DNA of 64,000 nucleotides from DATMER01 sp963741305 (GCA_963741305.1 CAVUHL010000003.1:7936001-8000000), one strand, 5' to 3'; shown: positions 24,747 through 33,770, counted from the stretch's first letter. A program made the numbers and translations. The notes: a model not told the origin generated them from the sequence alone.

Positions 24747-25369
24747 TCCGGCTCGCGTTGCCCAAGGGGCGGAACCTGGAGCCGGCCCTGGCCGCCTTCC
24801 GCGCCGCGGGCATCCCCCTCCTCGGGCTTGATCCTGCTGGCCGCAGCCTGCGCACCCGTCTCGAAGAAGGCGTCGAGGTCCTCTCCCTCAAGGACTGGGA
24901 CCTGCCCCTCTACGTCGAGCACGGGGTGGCGGACCTCGGTATCGTGGGGAGCGACGTGCTGGCCGAGGTGGACGGCGACCTGCTGGTGCCGGTGCGCCTG
25001 CGCGAGGGCCGCTCCCGGATGTCGCTGATCGGCCGCTCGGCGGAGGCCCTGCCGGAGCCCGGGGGGCAGGTGCGGCTGGCGACCAAGTATCCGAACACGG
25101 CGCGGCGGCTGGTGGGGGAGCGCCCCTGGGGAGCCGAGATCGTGAAGCTCTCGGGCTCGATCGAGCTGGCGCCGCTGCTGCACCTCGCGGAGCTGGCGCT
25201 GGACATCGTTCAAACCGGACGGACCCTGAAGGAAAATGGACTGGTGGAGATCGAGACGGTCGCGGAGGTGGCGGCCTGCCTGGTGGTGAACCGGGCCTCG
25301 TACCAGCGCCACCGCACCCTCCTTAACCAGTGGATCGGCCGCCTCGAGGCGGCGGAGGTGGTGTCTTGA
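24743..25369 (+). CDS. hisG: ATP phosphoribosyltransferase, short form
   Basis: HisG joins ATP and PRPP in the committed step of histidine synthesis. At 208 residues it is the short type that lacks the C-terminal regulatory domain and needs HisZ, encoded just upstream. Motifs include IRLALPKGRNLEP, VEHGVADLGIVGSDVL, the PRPP region ATKYPNTARRLV and DIVQTGRTLKENGL. The GTG start overlaps hisZ by four bases. Confidence 0.95.
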   Translation: MIRLALPKGRNLEPALAAFRAAGIPLLGLDPAGRSLRTRLEEGVEVLSLKDWDLPLYVEHGVADLGIVGSDVLAEVDGDLLVPVRLREGRSRMSLIGRSAEALPEPGGQVRLATKYPNTARRLVGERPWGAEIVKLSGSIELAPLLHLAELALDIVQTGRTLKENGLVEIETVAEVAACLVVNRASYQRHRTLLNQWIGRLEAAEVVS

Positions 25370-26658
25370 GCACGCTCGCGGTGATGAAGGCAGACTCCCG
25401 GGCGGGGCGGCGGGCCGTCGAGCGGCTGGTGCGCCGCGGCGAGGGCATCCTGGACGAGAAGACCCTGCGCAAGGCCGCGCGGATCGTGGACCGGGTCCGG
25501 CAGAAGGGAGACCGCGCCCTCCTCGAATACGTACGCGATCTCGACGGCTCAGTCGTGAGGTCGGTCGCGGACCTGGCGTTGCGCGAAAAGACGGATGCCT
25601 CGGCCCTCTCCGCCGGCTTCGTGGAGGCGCTGGAGCGGGCCATCGTGGCGGTCGAGCGCTTTCACGCGCCGCAGGTCCGCACCGGCTATCGCCTGGACGA
25701 CGAGGACGGCGCCATGCTGGAGGAGCGCATCCATCCGCTCCGGCGGGTCGGCATCTACGTGCCCGGCGGCCGGGCGGCCTATCCCTCGACCGTGGTGATG
25801 ACGGTGATCCCCGCGAAGCTGGCCGGCGTCCAGGAGATCGCGGTGGCGACGCCGCCGGGCTCGTACCACGCCAATCCCGCGGTCCGCTACGCCCTGGAGC
25901 GCCTCGGCGTAACCGAGGTCTGGGGGATGGGCGGCGCCCACGCCGTGGCCGCCTTCGCCTACGGCACGGAGACGGTCCCGCGCGTGGACAAAATTGTCGG
26001 CCCAGGCAACGCCTGGGTGACCGCGGCCAAGAAGCTGGTGGTGGGAGATGTGGCGATCGACGGCATCGCAGGGCCGAGCGAGGTGGTGATCCTGGCCGAT
26101 TCGGACGCAGATCCCGCTCTCCTCGCCGCGGACCTCCTGGCCCAGGCGGAGCACGATCCGCAAGCCGCGGCCGTGCTGATCACCTGCGACGCGAAGCACG
26201 GCAAGCTGGTGGCGCGGGAGGTGGACCGGCAGCTCGCGGACCTCTCCACGGCGGCCACCGCGCGCGACTCGCTGCTGCGCTTCGGAGCGGCCCTGGTGGT
26301 GAGCTCGCTGAACGAGGCGGTCGAGCTGATCGAGCGCATCGCTCCCGAGCACCTGCAACTCGTGGGACCGGATTCGGAGGCGGTTACCGGCCGCATCAAC
26401 TCGGCCGGCGCGGTCTTCCTGGGCGCGGCCACGCCGGAGGTCTTCGGCGATTACATCGCCGGCCCGAGCCACGTGCTCCCCACCTGCGGCAGCGCCCGTT
26501 TCGCCTCGTCGCTGGGAGTCGAGGACTTCCTGCGCCGGAGCCACACGATCCGCTTCACGCCGGCCGCCGCCGCGCGCCGGGCCGCGGCAGCCGCGGCGCT
26601 CGCGGATGCCGAGGGGTTGCCGGCGCACGCGGCGTCGGCCAGGAGGAGGCTGCTGTGA
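25366..26658 (+). CDS. hisD: Histidinol dehydrogenase
   Basis: HisD oxidises histidinol to histidine in two NAD-dependent steps. The 430 residues include YVPGGRAAYPSTVVMTVIPAKLAGV, VDKIVGPGNAWVTAAKK, IAGPSEVVILAD, the zinc ligands in LAQAEHDPQA and the catalytic EHLQL region, ending with GPSHVLPTCGSARF. The TTG at 25366 is preferred because it gives a four-base overlap with hisG and has GGAGG upstream; ATG 25384 is the alternative and lacks a Shine-Dalgarno. A palindromic repeat cluster follows directly. Confidence 0.94.
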   Translation: MSTLAVMKADSRAGRRAVERLVRRGEGILDEKTLRKAARIVDRVRQKGDRALLEYVRDLDGSVVRSVADLALREKTDASALSAGFVEALERAIVAVERFHAPQVRTGYRLDDEDGAMLEERIHPLRRVGIYVPGGRAAYPSTVVMTVIPAKLAGVQEIAVATPPGSYHANPAVRYALERLGVTEVWGMGGAHAVAAFAYGTETVPRVDKIVGPGNAWVTAAKKLVVGDVAIDGIAGPSEVVILADSDADPALLAADLLAQAEHDPQAAAVLITCDAKHGKLVAREVDRQLADLSTAATARDSLLRFGAALVVSSLNEAVELIERIAPEHLQLVGPDSEAVTGRINSAGAVFLGAATPEVFGDYIAGPSHVLPTCGSARFASSLGVEDFLRRSHTIRFTPAAAARRAAAAAALADAEGLPAHAASARRRLL

Positions 26659-26665
26659 GCTGCAG

Positions 26666-27115
26666 CCCTCACCCCCAACCCCTCTCCCATCCGCACACCC
26701 GGACCCCCGGGAGAGGGGAGAGTGGCCGCGCAATGCTCTTCTCCAACAGAGGCTCCGCCATCTCTGTCCTGATGGCCCACGAGAAAGCAGCCCCGGTAGG
26801 GGCGGCAGCATGTAGCCCGGGGCGTAAGCCCCGGGATGGGTCCCCCAAAACACCCCTGAGCCCCGGCAGGGGCGACAGAGGGCCGAGGGGCGTGAGCCCC
26901 GATGGGGGGGCGGGGGAGGGTGCCGCCCCTGCCGGGGCTGGGGAGAAAATATGGGGCCGTTTACCCGGGGCTCACGCCCCGGGCTACATGCTGTCGCCCC
27001 TGTCGGGGCTCTCCGGACGTAGCCACGGATGGAGATGCCATGGGCGCGGTCGCGGTCATGCCCCCCTCTCCCGGGGGTCCGGGTGTGCGGATGGGAGAGG
27101 GGTTGGGGGTGAGGG
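26666..27115. repeat. Triple-nested palindromic element between hisD and hisC
   Basis: This fills the 502-base gap inside the his operon. The outer 53-bp inverted pair is 26666-26718 (CCCTCACCCCCAACCCC...GGGAGAGGGG) with 27063-27115. Inside it, 26789-26835 (AGCCCCGG...AGCCCCGGG) is inverted at 26964-27010. Inside that, 26859-26878 is inverted at 26921-26940. Three repeat families are thus stacked like a nested hairpin. No gene is present; the open frame across it is a by-product of the GC-rich repeats. The outer element is the same as the one inside hisC/B. Confidence 0.85.
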
Positions 27116-27160
27116 CCGCAGGGCACGAGGGTTGGAGCAGCTCTCTGGAGGGGAGATCCC

Positions 27161-29035
27161 ATGATCCGCCCGATCGACCCCGCCTCCCTGGTGCGTCCCG
27201 AGGTGCGCCGTCTCTCGGCCTACCACCTGGACCTCACCCCCTGCCGGCACAAGCTGGACCAGAATGAAGTCCCCTGGGACCTGCCGCACCGGATCAAGCT
27301 CGCCGTCACCGAGGGGCTGCTCGAGACCGACTGGGCCCGCTACCCGGACTTCCATGGCGACGCCCTCCGCCGCGACCTCGGCAAGCTGCACAACTGGCCG
27401 TGGGAGGGCATCCTCGTGGGCAACGGCTCGAACGAGCTGCTTTCCACGGCCCTGGAGGCGATGGCCGGGCCTGGAACCGAGGTGCTCGGCGTCGAGCCGA
27501 CCTTCGGCCTCTACCGCATGTTCGTGATGCGGGCGGGAGGCGTACCCCGCTTCCTGATGCGCTCGGACCTCTCGCGGCCCTCCCTCTTCATGGACGAGCT
27601 GGAGGCCGAGGTCGAGCGCAACCCGCGGCGGCCGGTCCTCCTCTGCACGCCGAACAATCCCACGGGGGACGCGCTGCCCCCCGAGTGGGTCGCCGCGCTC
27701 CTGGAGCGCCTGGAGGGGCCGCTCCTCCTCGACAACGCCTACGGCGAGTTCTGCCGCTTCGACTACCGGCCGCTGCTTCACAAGTACCCGCACCTCGTCC
27801 TTTTCAGGACCTTTTCCAAGGCCTGGTCGCTCGCCGGCCTGCGCCTCGGCTACCTGATGGCCCGGCCGGCCCTCGTCTCGGAGCTGATCAAGGTCAAGCT
27901 GCCCTACAACCTGGGCCATGCCGCGGTGCTCGCCGGCCGCGCCGTGCTGGCCGAGGAGGAAGAGGAGAAGCGCCGGGTGAGGATCATCGTCGCCCGCCGC
28001 GCCCAGTGGGCACGGATGCTGACCGAGGAGGGCTTCGAGGTCTTCCCTTCCGAGGCCAACTTCCTCCTCATCCGCTGTGCCTCGTCGGACAAGGCGCGCG
28101 AGGTGCGGGATGGCCTTGCGGCCAGAGGGATAAGGATTCGGGACGTTGGGCATTACCCCGGGCTTGCCAACTGTCTGCGGGTGTCGGTGGGGAGCGGGAT
28201 GGCGTTGAGGGAGACTCATCTGGCTCTGGCGGAGATCCGGGAGGGGCGGACCCTCACCCCCCGGCCCCCTCTCCCGGCCGCACACCCGGACCCCCGGGAG
28301 AGGGGGAGGGCGCTACGTCCGACCTCTATCCCATCTGTCTCCGCTCCGAAGGCGGAGCCACGGTCTGGAGAGACATCTCGCGCGGCCACTCCCCCCTCTC
28401 CCGGGGGTCCGGGTGTGCGGCCGGGAGAGGGGTCGGGGGTGAGGGCTGCCCGCGTCGAGCGCTCCACCAAGGAAACCACCATCCACCTCTCTCTGTCCCT
28501 CGATGGCGGCCCCCGCAAGATCGAAGTCCCCAACGGCTTCTTCGCCCACATGCTGCAAGCCCTCGCGACCCACGCCGGCCTCGGGCTCGATCTCCGGGCG
28601 GGCGGCGACACCCACGTCGATCTCCATCACACGGTCGAGGATGTCGGGATCGCCCTGGGCGAGGCCCTGGCCTCGGCGCTGGGAGACAGGCGCGGGATCG
28701 TGCGCTTTGCCCATGCTTATGCGCCTCTCGACGAGGCGCTGGCGCGGGCAGTAGTGGATCTCTCGGGACGGGGCACCTTCTCCTGGAACGCTCCTCGCGA
28801 GGTGGCTGCCGGGTGGGTGACGGCGGACTTTCCACTGACGCTGGTGGCCGACTTCTTCCAGGCGTTTGCGGACCGCGGACGGTTGACGCTCCACCTGGAC
28901 GTGCTCACGGCACGCAACGGGCATCACGCGGCCGAGGCGGCGTTCAAGGCCGCGGCTCTGGCTCTGCGGACGGCAATTTCGGTACGGTCTGGATCGTCCG
29001 AGGTGCCGAGCACTAAGGGGACGCTCTCCATATGA
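27161..29035 (+). CDS. hisCB: Fused histidinol-phosphate aminotransferase / imidazoleglycerol-phosphate dehydratase
   Basis: One uninterrupted 624-residue frame. Residues 1-~363 are HisC, a PLP aminotransferase: VGNGSNELLSTALEAM, LCTPNNPTGDALPP, LLDNAYGEF and the PLP lysine in FRTFSKAWSLAGLRLGYLMA. Residues ~364-428 are the translation of a 195-bp palindromic element. Residues ~428-624 are HisB, the dehydratase only: STKETTIHLSLSLDGG, DLHHTVEDVGIALGEAL and NGHHAAEAAFKA. No HisB-N phosphatase domain is present, so histidinol phosphatase must be elsewhere. The start ATG has a good Shine-Dalgarno (GGAGGGGAG). The fusion apparently arose when the element replaced the hisC stop; HisB may also start internally at 28439. 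Confidence 0.85.
   Translation: MIRPIDPASLVRPEVRRLSAYHLDLTPCRHKLDQNEVPWDLPHRIKLAVTEGLLETDWARYPDFHGDALRRDLGKLHNWPWEGILVGNGSNELLSTALEAMAGPGTEVLGVEPTFGLYRMFVMRAGGVPRFLMRSDLSRPSLFMDELEAEVERNPRRPVLLCTPNNPTGDALPPEWVAALLERLEGPLLLDNAYGEFCRFDYRPLLHKYPHLVLFRTFSKAWSLAGLRLGYLMARPALVSELIKVKLPYNLGHAAVLAGRAVLAEEEEEKRRVRIIVARRAQWARMLTEEGFEVFPSEANFLLIRCASSDKAREVRDGLAARGIRIRDVGHYPGLANCLRVSVGSGMALRETHLALAEIREGRTLTPRPPLPAAHPDPRERGRALRPTSIPSVSAPKAEPRSGETSRAATPPSPGGPGVRPGEGSGVRAARVERSTKETTIHLSLSLDGGPRKIEVPNGFFAHMLQALATHAGLGLDLRAGGDTHVDLHHTVEDVGIALGEALASALGDRRGIVRFAHAYAPLDEALARAVVDLSGRGTFSWNAPREVAAGWVTADFPLTLVADFFQAFADRGRLTLHLDVLTARNGHHAAEAAFKAAALALRTAISVRSGSSEVPSTKGTLSI
28251..28445. mobile_element. 195-bp palindromic MITE-like element inserted in frame between hisC and hisB
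   Basis: The left end (28251-28306) begins CCCTCACCCCCCGG and runs to CCCGGGAGAGGGGG. The right end (28391-28445) is its inverted copy, ending GGGGTCGGGGGTGAGGG. Each end is itself a hairpin (CTCTCCCGG/CCGGGAGAG). The core shares the motif GAGTGGCCGCGC...GGCTCCGCC with the element at 26666-27115, read in the opposite direction. The length is a multiple of three and this frame has no stop. No transposase is encoded, so it would be non-autonomous. Confidence 0.8.
28439..29035 (+). other. hisB: HisB domain with possible internal GTG start
   Basis: An in-frame GTG at 28439 opens VRAARVERSTKETTIHL, about where stand-alone HisB proteins begin, and would yield a normal-length 198-residue dehydratase. 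The end of the inserted element supplies a purine-rich GGGAGAGGGG before this GTG that could act as a Shine-Dalgarno. Whether HisB is made separately, as a fusion, or both cannot be told from sequence. Confidence 0.5.
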
Positions 29036-29649
29036 TCACCGTGATCGACGCCGGGGTCGGCAACCTGGGCAACCTGGTCCGGGCTCTGGAGAGCCTTGGT
29101 GCAAAGGCAGAGATTACTCTCGACCCTCGCCGGGTGGCCGAAGGGCAATGCCTGCTCCTCCCCGGGGTTGGCGCCTTTGCCCCTCCCCGGGAGGCGCTGC
29201 GTGGGGAGATGGAAGCCGCCCTCCACGAAGCTCTGGATGCCGGCGCCTGGCTGTTGGGGATCTGCGTCGGTTTTCAGCTCTTCTTCGAGTCCGGCGAGGA
29301 GTTCAAGGCGGTCGACGGCCTGGGGCTCCTGCCTGGACGGGTCACCCGCCTGCCCGGCGACGTGCCCGTGCCCCACATCGGGTGGAACCGTCTCCACGAC
29401 GTGGCGGACCATCCGCTGCTGGACGGGCTCCGTGACCGGTACGTCTACTTCGTCCACAGCTACGCACCCGAGGGGGTTCCCGACGACCTCTGCCTCGCCC
29501 GCTGCACCCATGGCCGCGCCTTTGCCGCGGTGGCCGGGCGCGGACGGGTGATGGGCACCCAGTTCCACCCTGAGCGGAGCGGCGAGGCCGGCCTGCGGCT
29601 GCTGCGCAACTTCATGGAGATATCGGATGGAGCTGCTGCCAGCAATTGA
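29032..29649 (+). CDS. hisH: Imidazole glycerol phosphate synthase, glutaminase subunit
   Basis: HisH provides ammonia from glutamine to HisF. Its 205 residues have the class I amidotransferase triad: the nucleophilic cysteine in GICVGFQLFFE (~84) and His-x-Glu in GTQFHPERSGEAG (~182). VIDAGVGNLGNL at the N-terminus and VPHIGWNRL are family-typical. It overlaps hisC/B by four bases and hisA by 23. Confidence 0.95.
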   Translation: MITVIDAGVGNLGNLVRALESLGAKAEITLDPRRVAEGQCLLLPGVGAFAPPREALRGEMEAALHEALDAGAWLLGICVGFQLFFESGEEFKAVDGLGLLPGRVTRLPGDVPVPHIGWNRLHDVADHPLLDGLRDRYVYFVHSYAPEGVPDDLCLARCTHGRAFAAVAGRGRVMGTQFHPERSGEAGLRLLRNFMEISDGAAASN

Positions 29650-30343
29650 CCTGCGGAACGGCCGGGCGGTTCGGCTCCTCCAGGGGGATGACGCGCGGGC
29701 AACCATCTATGGGGACGACCCGCTGGCTGTCCTGGATGGCTACATCCAGGCCGGTGCGACCCGCGTGCATGTCGTGGACCTCGACGCCACGTTCGGGGAG
29801 CCTCCGCAGAGGGAGCTGATCGAGAAGATGGCCCTCCGCGGCCTCGTGCAAATGGGCGGCGGGCTCCGGGACCGCGAAGCGATCCGCTGGGCGCTGGAGG
29901 CGGGCTGCGACCGCGTGGTGGTCGGCTCCCTGGTGGCTCGGGACGTCGAAGGGTTCCGCGCCGTGGTCCTGGAGCACCCCGGAAAGATCGTCCCGGCGCT
30001 GGACATCGAGAACGGCGAGGTGCGCATCGGGGGATGGACCGAGAGCACCCCCTGGCGGCTGCCCGAGCTTTGCGTCCGCCTGCGCGGTCTCCCGTGCCCG
30101 GCGGTCCTGGTGACCGACGTGGAGCGCGACGGCATGCTCTCCGGCCCCAACTTCGACCTGGCCCGCCGCGTCGCCATGGCCTCGGGCATCCCCGCGCTGC
30201 TCTCCGGCGGCGTGCGGTCCCTCGACGACCTGCGGACGGCCCGGGAGATCCCCGAGATCGCCGGAGCCATCGTCGGTCGCGCCCTCTACGAGGGGATCTT
30301 CACGATCGAGGAGGCGCTGGACGTCTGCAGGGAGGGTGTGTGA
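29627..30343 (+). CDS. hisA: ProFAR isomerase
   Basis: HisA is a TIM-barrel isomerase (Amadori rearrangement of ProFAR to PRFAR). The 238 residues begin MELLPAIDLRNGRAVRLLQGD, with the catalytic aspartate in AIDL, and include VQMGGGLRDREAIR, VTDVERDGMLSGPNFD with the second aspartate, and ALLSGGVRSLDDL. It overlaps the hisH end by 23 bases and hisF by four. Confidence 0.95.
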   Translation: MELLPAIDLRNGRAVRLLQGDDARATIYGDDPLAVLDGYIQAGATRVHVVDLDATFGEPPQRELIEKMALRGLVQMGGGLRDREAIRWALEAGCDRVVVGSLVARDVEGFRAVVLEHPGKIVPALDIENGEVRIGGWTESTPWRLPELCVRLRGLPCPAVLVTDVERDGMLSGPNFDLARRVAMASGIPALLSGGVRSLDDLRTAREIPEIAGAIVGRALYEGIFTIEEALDVCREGV

Positions 30344-31095
30344 TCTCGAATCTGGCCCGCCGGGTCATCCCCTGTCTGGACGTGGCGGACGGTCGGGTCG
30401 TAAAAGGGGTGCAGTTCAAAAACCTGGTGGATCAGGGAGATCCCGCCGAATCGGCGCTCCGCTATGCCGAGCAGGGAGCCGACGAGATCGTCTTCCTCGA
30501 CATCGGAGCTGCTCCCGAGGGCCGCGACACCCGGCTGGATTGGGTAGAGCGCACGGCCCGGCAGGTCTTCATCCCTCTGACCGTCGGCGGAGGAGTCCGC
30601 TCCGAGGGCGACGCCCAACGCCTTTTGCGCTCGGGCGCGGACAAGGTCGGCATCAACTCGGCGGCAGTCGAGAACCCGGAGCTGATCACCCTCCTGGCCC
30701 GCCGCTTCGGCAGCCAGTGCGTCGTGCTCTCGGTCGATGCGCTCGGCGGGGAGGTCGTCACCAGGGGTGGGCGCCATGCCACGGGCCTGGACGCGGTCGC
30801 CTGGATCCGGGAAGGGGTGGAGCGTGGCGCGGGGGAGATCCTCCTCACGAGCATCGACCGCGATGGTACGAAAGGGGGGTACGACGTGGATCTCATCCGG
30901 GAGGTCGTGCAATCCGTGAACGTGCCGGTCATCGCTTCGGGAGGCGCCGGCACTCTGGAGCACCTGGCCGAGGGGCTGGCCGCCGGAGCCGCGGCGGTGC
31001 TCGCCGCGTCCATCTTCCACGAGGGGACCTACACGGTCGGTGAGGTCAAGAGGTCCCTGGCCCAGGCGGGTTTTCCGATCAGGGAGGAGGGCTGA
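30340..31095 (+). CDS. hisF: Imidazole glycerol phosphate synthase, cyclase subunit
   Basis: HisF forms imidazole glycerol phosphate and AICAR. The 251-residue TIM barrel has ARRVIPCLDVADGRVVKGVQF with the catalytic aspartate, FLDIGAAPEGR, TVGGGVRSEGDA, TSIDRDGTKGGYDVDLI with the second aspartate, and ASGGAGTLEHL. FLDI-GA replaces the common FLDITAS loop. The GTG start at 30340 overlaps the hisA stop and has GGAGGG upstream. Confidence 0.95.
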   Translation: MISNLARRVIPCLDVADGRVVKGVQFKNLVDQGDPAESALRYAEQGADEIVFLDIGAAPEGRDTRLDWVERTARQVFIPLTVGGGVRSEGDAQRLLRSGADKVGINSAAVENPELITLLARRFGSQCVVLSVDALGGEVVTRGGRHATGLDAVAWIREGVERGAGEILLTSIDRDGTKGGYDVDLIREVVQSVNVPVIASGGAGTLEHLAEGLAAGAAAVLAASIFHEGTYTVGEVKRSLAQAGFPIREEG

Positions 31096-31751
31096 TGACC
31101 GTCGATCCCTCGACCCTGAAGTACGACGACCGCGGTCTCCTCCCCGTGGTGGTCCAGGACGCCGGCTCCGGCGCCGTGCTGATGCTCGCCTTCGCCAACC
31201 GCGAGGCCGTCGAGCTGACGCTCTCGACTGGGGAAGCCCACTTCTGGAGCCGCTCGCGCCAGTCGCTCTGGCGCAAGGGGGAGACCTCCGGCAACACGTT
31301 GCGGGTGGTGGAGGTCACGGCCGACTGCGACAGCGACGCTTTGTTGGTGCGGGCGCGCCCCGCCGGCCCTGCTTGCCACCGGGGCACGCGCACCTGCTTC
31401 GAGCCCAATCCAGCCCGGCTGGAGCTGGGCTGGCTCGCCGCCGTCCTCGAAGAGCGCCGGAACGCCGATCCCGCCACCAGCTACACGGCGCGGCTGCTCC
31501 AGTCGGGTATCGAGCGGATCGCCCAGAAGGTGGGGGAGGAGGGGGTCGAGACGGCCATTGCTGCGGTGGCGGGAAGGCGGGAGGGTGTGGTGAGTGAGGC
31601 GGCCGACCTCCTCTATCACCTGCTCGTCCTCCTCCAGGCGAGCGGGGTCGAGCTGGGGGAAGTTGGGGAAGAGTTGCTCCGGCGGCACGGTTTGGGCTCG
31701 CCGCTGCACTCTGACAGGGAAGCTCGAACAGATCGGAGACAAGATGAGTGA
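31095..31751 (+). CDS. hisIE: Bifunctional PRA-CH/PRA-PP protein
   Basis: Residues ~1-115 are phosphoribosyl-AMP cyclohydrolase (VLMLAFANREAVELTLSTGEAHFWSRSR, the metal ligands in TADCDSDALLV, and CHRGTRTCF). Residues ~120-205 are phosphoribosyl-ATP pyrophosphatase (TARLLQSGIERIAQKVGEEGVET, EAADLLYHLLVLL). It catalyses steps 2 and 3 of histidine synthesis. The final ~12 residues are a charged tail created by the eight-base overlap with trpE. Confidence 0.95.
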   Translation: MTVDPSTLKYDDRGLLPVVVQDAGSGAVLMLAFANREAVELTLSTGEAHFWSRSRQSLWRKGETSGNTLRVVEVTADCDSDALLVRARPAGPACHRGTRTCFEPNPARLELGWLAAVLEERRNADPATSYTARLLQSGIERIAQKVGEEGVETAIAAVAGRREGVVSEAADLLYHLLVLLQASGVELGEVGEELLRRHGLGSPLHSDREARTDRRQDE

Positions 31752-33186
31752 GACGCCGCGGCGCGCCGTGCCGCACATTCGCGAGTTCCTCGCCGACAGC
31801 CTGACGCCGCTGGGCGTCTACCGCCGGCTTGCCGAGCTCTCCCCGCACCGCTTCCTGCTGGAAAGCGTGACCGGCGGCGAGCGCGTCTCACGCTTCAGCT
31901 TCCTCGGCGCCGGGCCGCGCGAGGTCTATCGCCTCTATCCCGACCGCCTGGAAGTAGAGCGCGGCGGCAAGTCCCGCCGGCTGCCTGGCGCGCCGCTCGA
32001 CGCCCTGCGCGAGATCATCCAACGCATCCATACCGAGCCCGGCTCGATCCCTTTTACGGGTGGCCTCGTGGGCTACTTCGGCTACGACCTCATCCGCATG
32101 GTCGAGCGGCTCCCGAACCGTCCGGCCGATCCGTTCGGGCTGCCGATCGCGCTGCTTGCCCGCTTCGACAACCTGGTCATCTTCGACCACGCCTACCAGC
32201 GGGTGCTGGCGATCGCCAACGAGATCGAGGGCGAGGTCAACATGGCCGCGGCCGAGCGCCAGCTCGCGCGCATTTCCAAGCTGCTGACCAATGAAGCCGG
32301 CGGCGGCGGGGTCGCCATGCCCGAGCAGTCGCCGGGCCGCGCCGCGGCCACGCCGAGCCTCGACGGGCCCGCCTTCCGCAAGGCGGTGCTCGCGGCCAAG
32401 GAGCACATCGCCGCGGGCGACATCTTCCAGGTGGTGCTCGCGCGCCGTTGGACTGTTCCCCGCCGGGTCGATCCGCTGGCGCTCTACCGTGCCGTGCGCA
32501 TGGTCAACCCGAGCCCGTACATGGTCCTCTTCGAGTCGCCGGACGTCTCCCTCGTCGGCGCCTCCCCCGAGATGCTGGTGCGCAAGCAGGGCCGGCACCT
32601 GGAGACCCGGCCCATCGCCGGCACCCGCCCGCGCGGCATGGACGCGGAGGGGGACAAGCGGCTCGCCGAAGACCTCCTCGCCGATGCCAAGGAGAGGGCC
32701 GAGCACGTGATGCTCGTGGACCTGGGAAGGAACGACCTCGGGCGCGTGGCCACATCCGGAAGCGTGCGGGTGGCGAGCTTTATGGAGATCGAGCGCTACA
32801 GCCATGTCATGCACATGGTGTCGAGCGTGGAGGCCGAGCTCGAGGCCGGCAAGGACAGCCTCGACGCGCTGCTTGCCTGCTTTCCGGCCGGCACCGTCTC
32901 GGGCGCGCCCAAGATCCGCGCCATGGAGATCATCGACGAGCTGGAGCCGGAGGCGCGCGGGCCGTACGCGGGCGCCGTGGGCTACCTTTCCTACTCGGGC
33001 GACCTGGACGCCTGCATCGCCATCCGCACGCTGGTGGTCGAGGAGGGGAGGACGTCGGTCACCGCCGGGGCGGGCATCGTGGCCGACTCCGATCCCGCGG
33101 CCGAAGAGAAAGAGACCGAGAACAAGGCGGCGGCGCTGCTCGCCGCGGTCGCTCTGGCCGAGGCTCTGGAGGGACGACGGCAGTGA
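31744..33186 (+). CDS. trpE: Anthranilate synthase component I
   Basis: TrpE turns chorismate plus ammonia into anthranilate. The 480 residues carry the feedback-site LLES (HRFLLESVTGG, ~38), the N-terminal TrpE domain, and the chorismate-binding core: FQVVLARRW, TRPIAGTRPRG, DLGRNDLGRVA, FPAGTVSGAPKIRAMEIIDELE and AGAGIVADSDP. The ATG at 31744 lies inside the end of hisIE, coupling the his and trp parts of the operon. The stop overlaps trpG. Confidence 0.95.
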   Translation: MSETPRRAVPHIREFLADSLTPLGVYRRLAELSPHRFLLESVTGGERVSRFSFLGAGPREVYRLYPDRLEVERGGKSRRLPGAPLDALREIIQRIHTEPGSIPFTGGLVGYFGYDLIRMVERLPNRPADPFGLPIALLARFDNLVIFDHAYQRVLAIANEIEGEVNMAAAERQLARISKLLTNEAGGGGVAMPEQSPGRAAATPSLDGPAFRKAVLAAKEHIAAGDIFQVVLARRWTVPRRVDPLALYRAVRMVNPSPYMVLFESPDVSLVGASPEMLVRKQGRHLETRPIAGTRPRGMDAEGDKRLAEDLLADAKERAEHVMLVDLGRNDLGRVATSGSVRVASFMEIERYSHVMHMVSSVEAELEAGKDSLDALLACFPAGTVSGAPKIRAMEIIDELEPEARGPYAGAVGYLSYSGDLDACIAIRTLVVEEGRTSVTAGAGIVADSDPAAEEKETENKAAALLAAVALAEALEGRRQ

Positions 33187-33770
33187 TCCTCATGGTGGAC
33201 AACTACGATTCCTTCACCTACAACCTGGTGCAGATGCTGACCATGGCAGGCGCCCGGGTCGAGGTGCTGCGCAACGATGCCGAGAGCGCCGAGGCCATGC
33301 TCGCCCGGGCTCCCGAGGGGATCGTGCTCTCGCCCGGTCCCGGCCGGCCCGAGGACGCGGGCGTCTGCCTCGACCTGATCCGCCGCCATGTGGACGTCCC
33401 GATCCTCGGGGTCTGCCTCGGTCACCAGGCGCTCGGAGTCGCTTTCGGCGCGACGGTCGACCGCGCTCCGCGGCTGATGCACGGCAAGACCTCGCCGGTC
33501 CGCCACGGCGACCAGGGAGTATTTGCGGGTTTGCCGAATCCGTTCGAGGCGACGCGCTACCATAGCCTGGAGGTCAAGGAGGGGACGCTGCCGCAAGAGC
33601 TGGAGCCGCTGGCCTGGGCCGACGACGGCACTCTGATGGGGCTCCGGCACCGCAGCCTGCCCTACTGGGGGGTGCAGTTCCATCCCGAGTCCGTGCTGAC
33701 CAGCTCGGGGCCGCGGTTGCTCGCCAATTTCATGGACCTCTGCCGCAAGGAGGTTGCGACGCCGTCATGA
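33183..33770 (+). CDS. trpG: Anthranilate synthase glutaminase component
   Basis: The 195-residue class I glutamine amidotransferase partner of TrpE. It opens LMVDNYDSFTYNLVQML, has SPGPGRPEDAG, the nucleophilic cysteine in GVCLGHQALG and the HxE pair in GVQFHPESVLTSSG. It could also serve as PabA for folate. The GTG start overlaps the trpE stop by four bases. Confidence 0.94.
   Translation: MILMVDNYDSFTYNLVQMLTMAGARVEVLRNDAESAEAMLARAPEGIVLSPGPGRPEDAGVCLDLIRRHVDVPILGVCLGHQALGVAFGATVDRAPRLMHGKTSPVRHGDQGVFAGLPNPFEATRYHSLEVKEGTLPQELEPLAWADDGTLMGLRHRSLPYWGVQFHPESVLTSSGPRLLANFMDLCRKEVATPS

Noticed and set aside
26655..27164. 169-residue open frame between hisD and hisC
   Set aside because: It consists entirely of nested palindromic repeats and has no coding signature.
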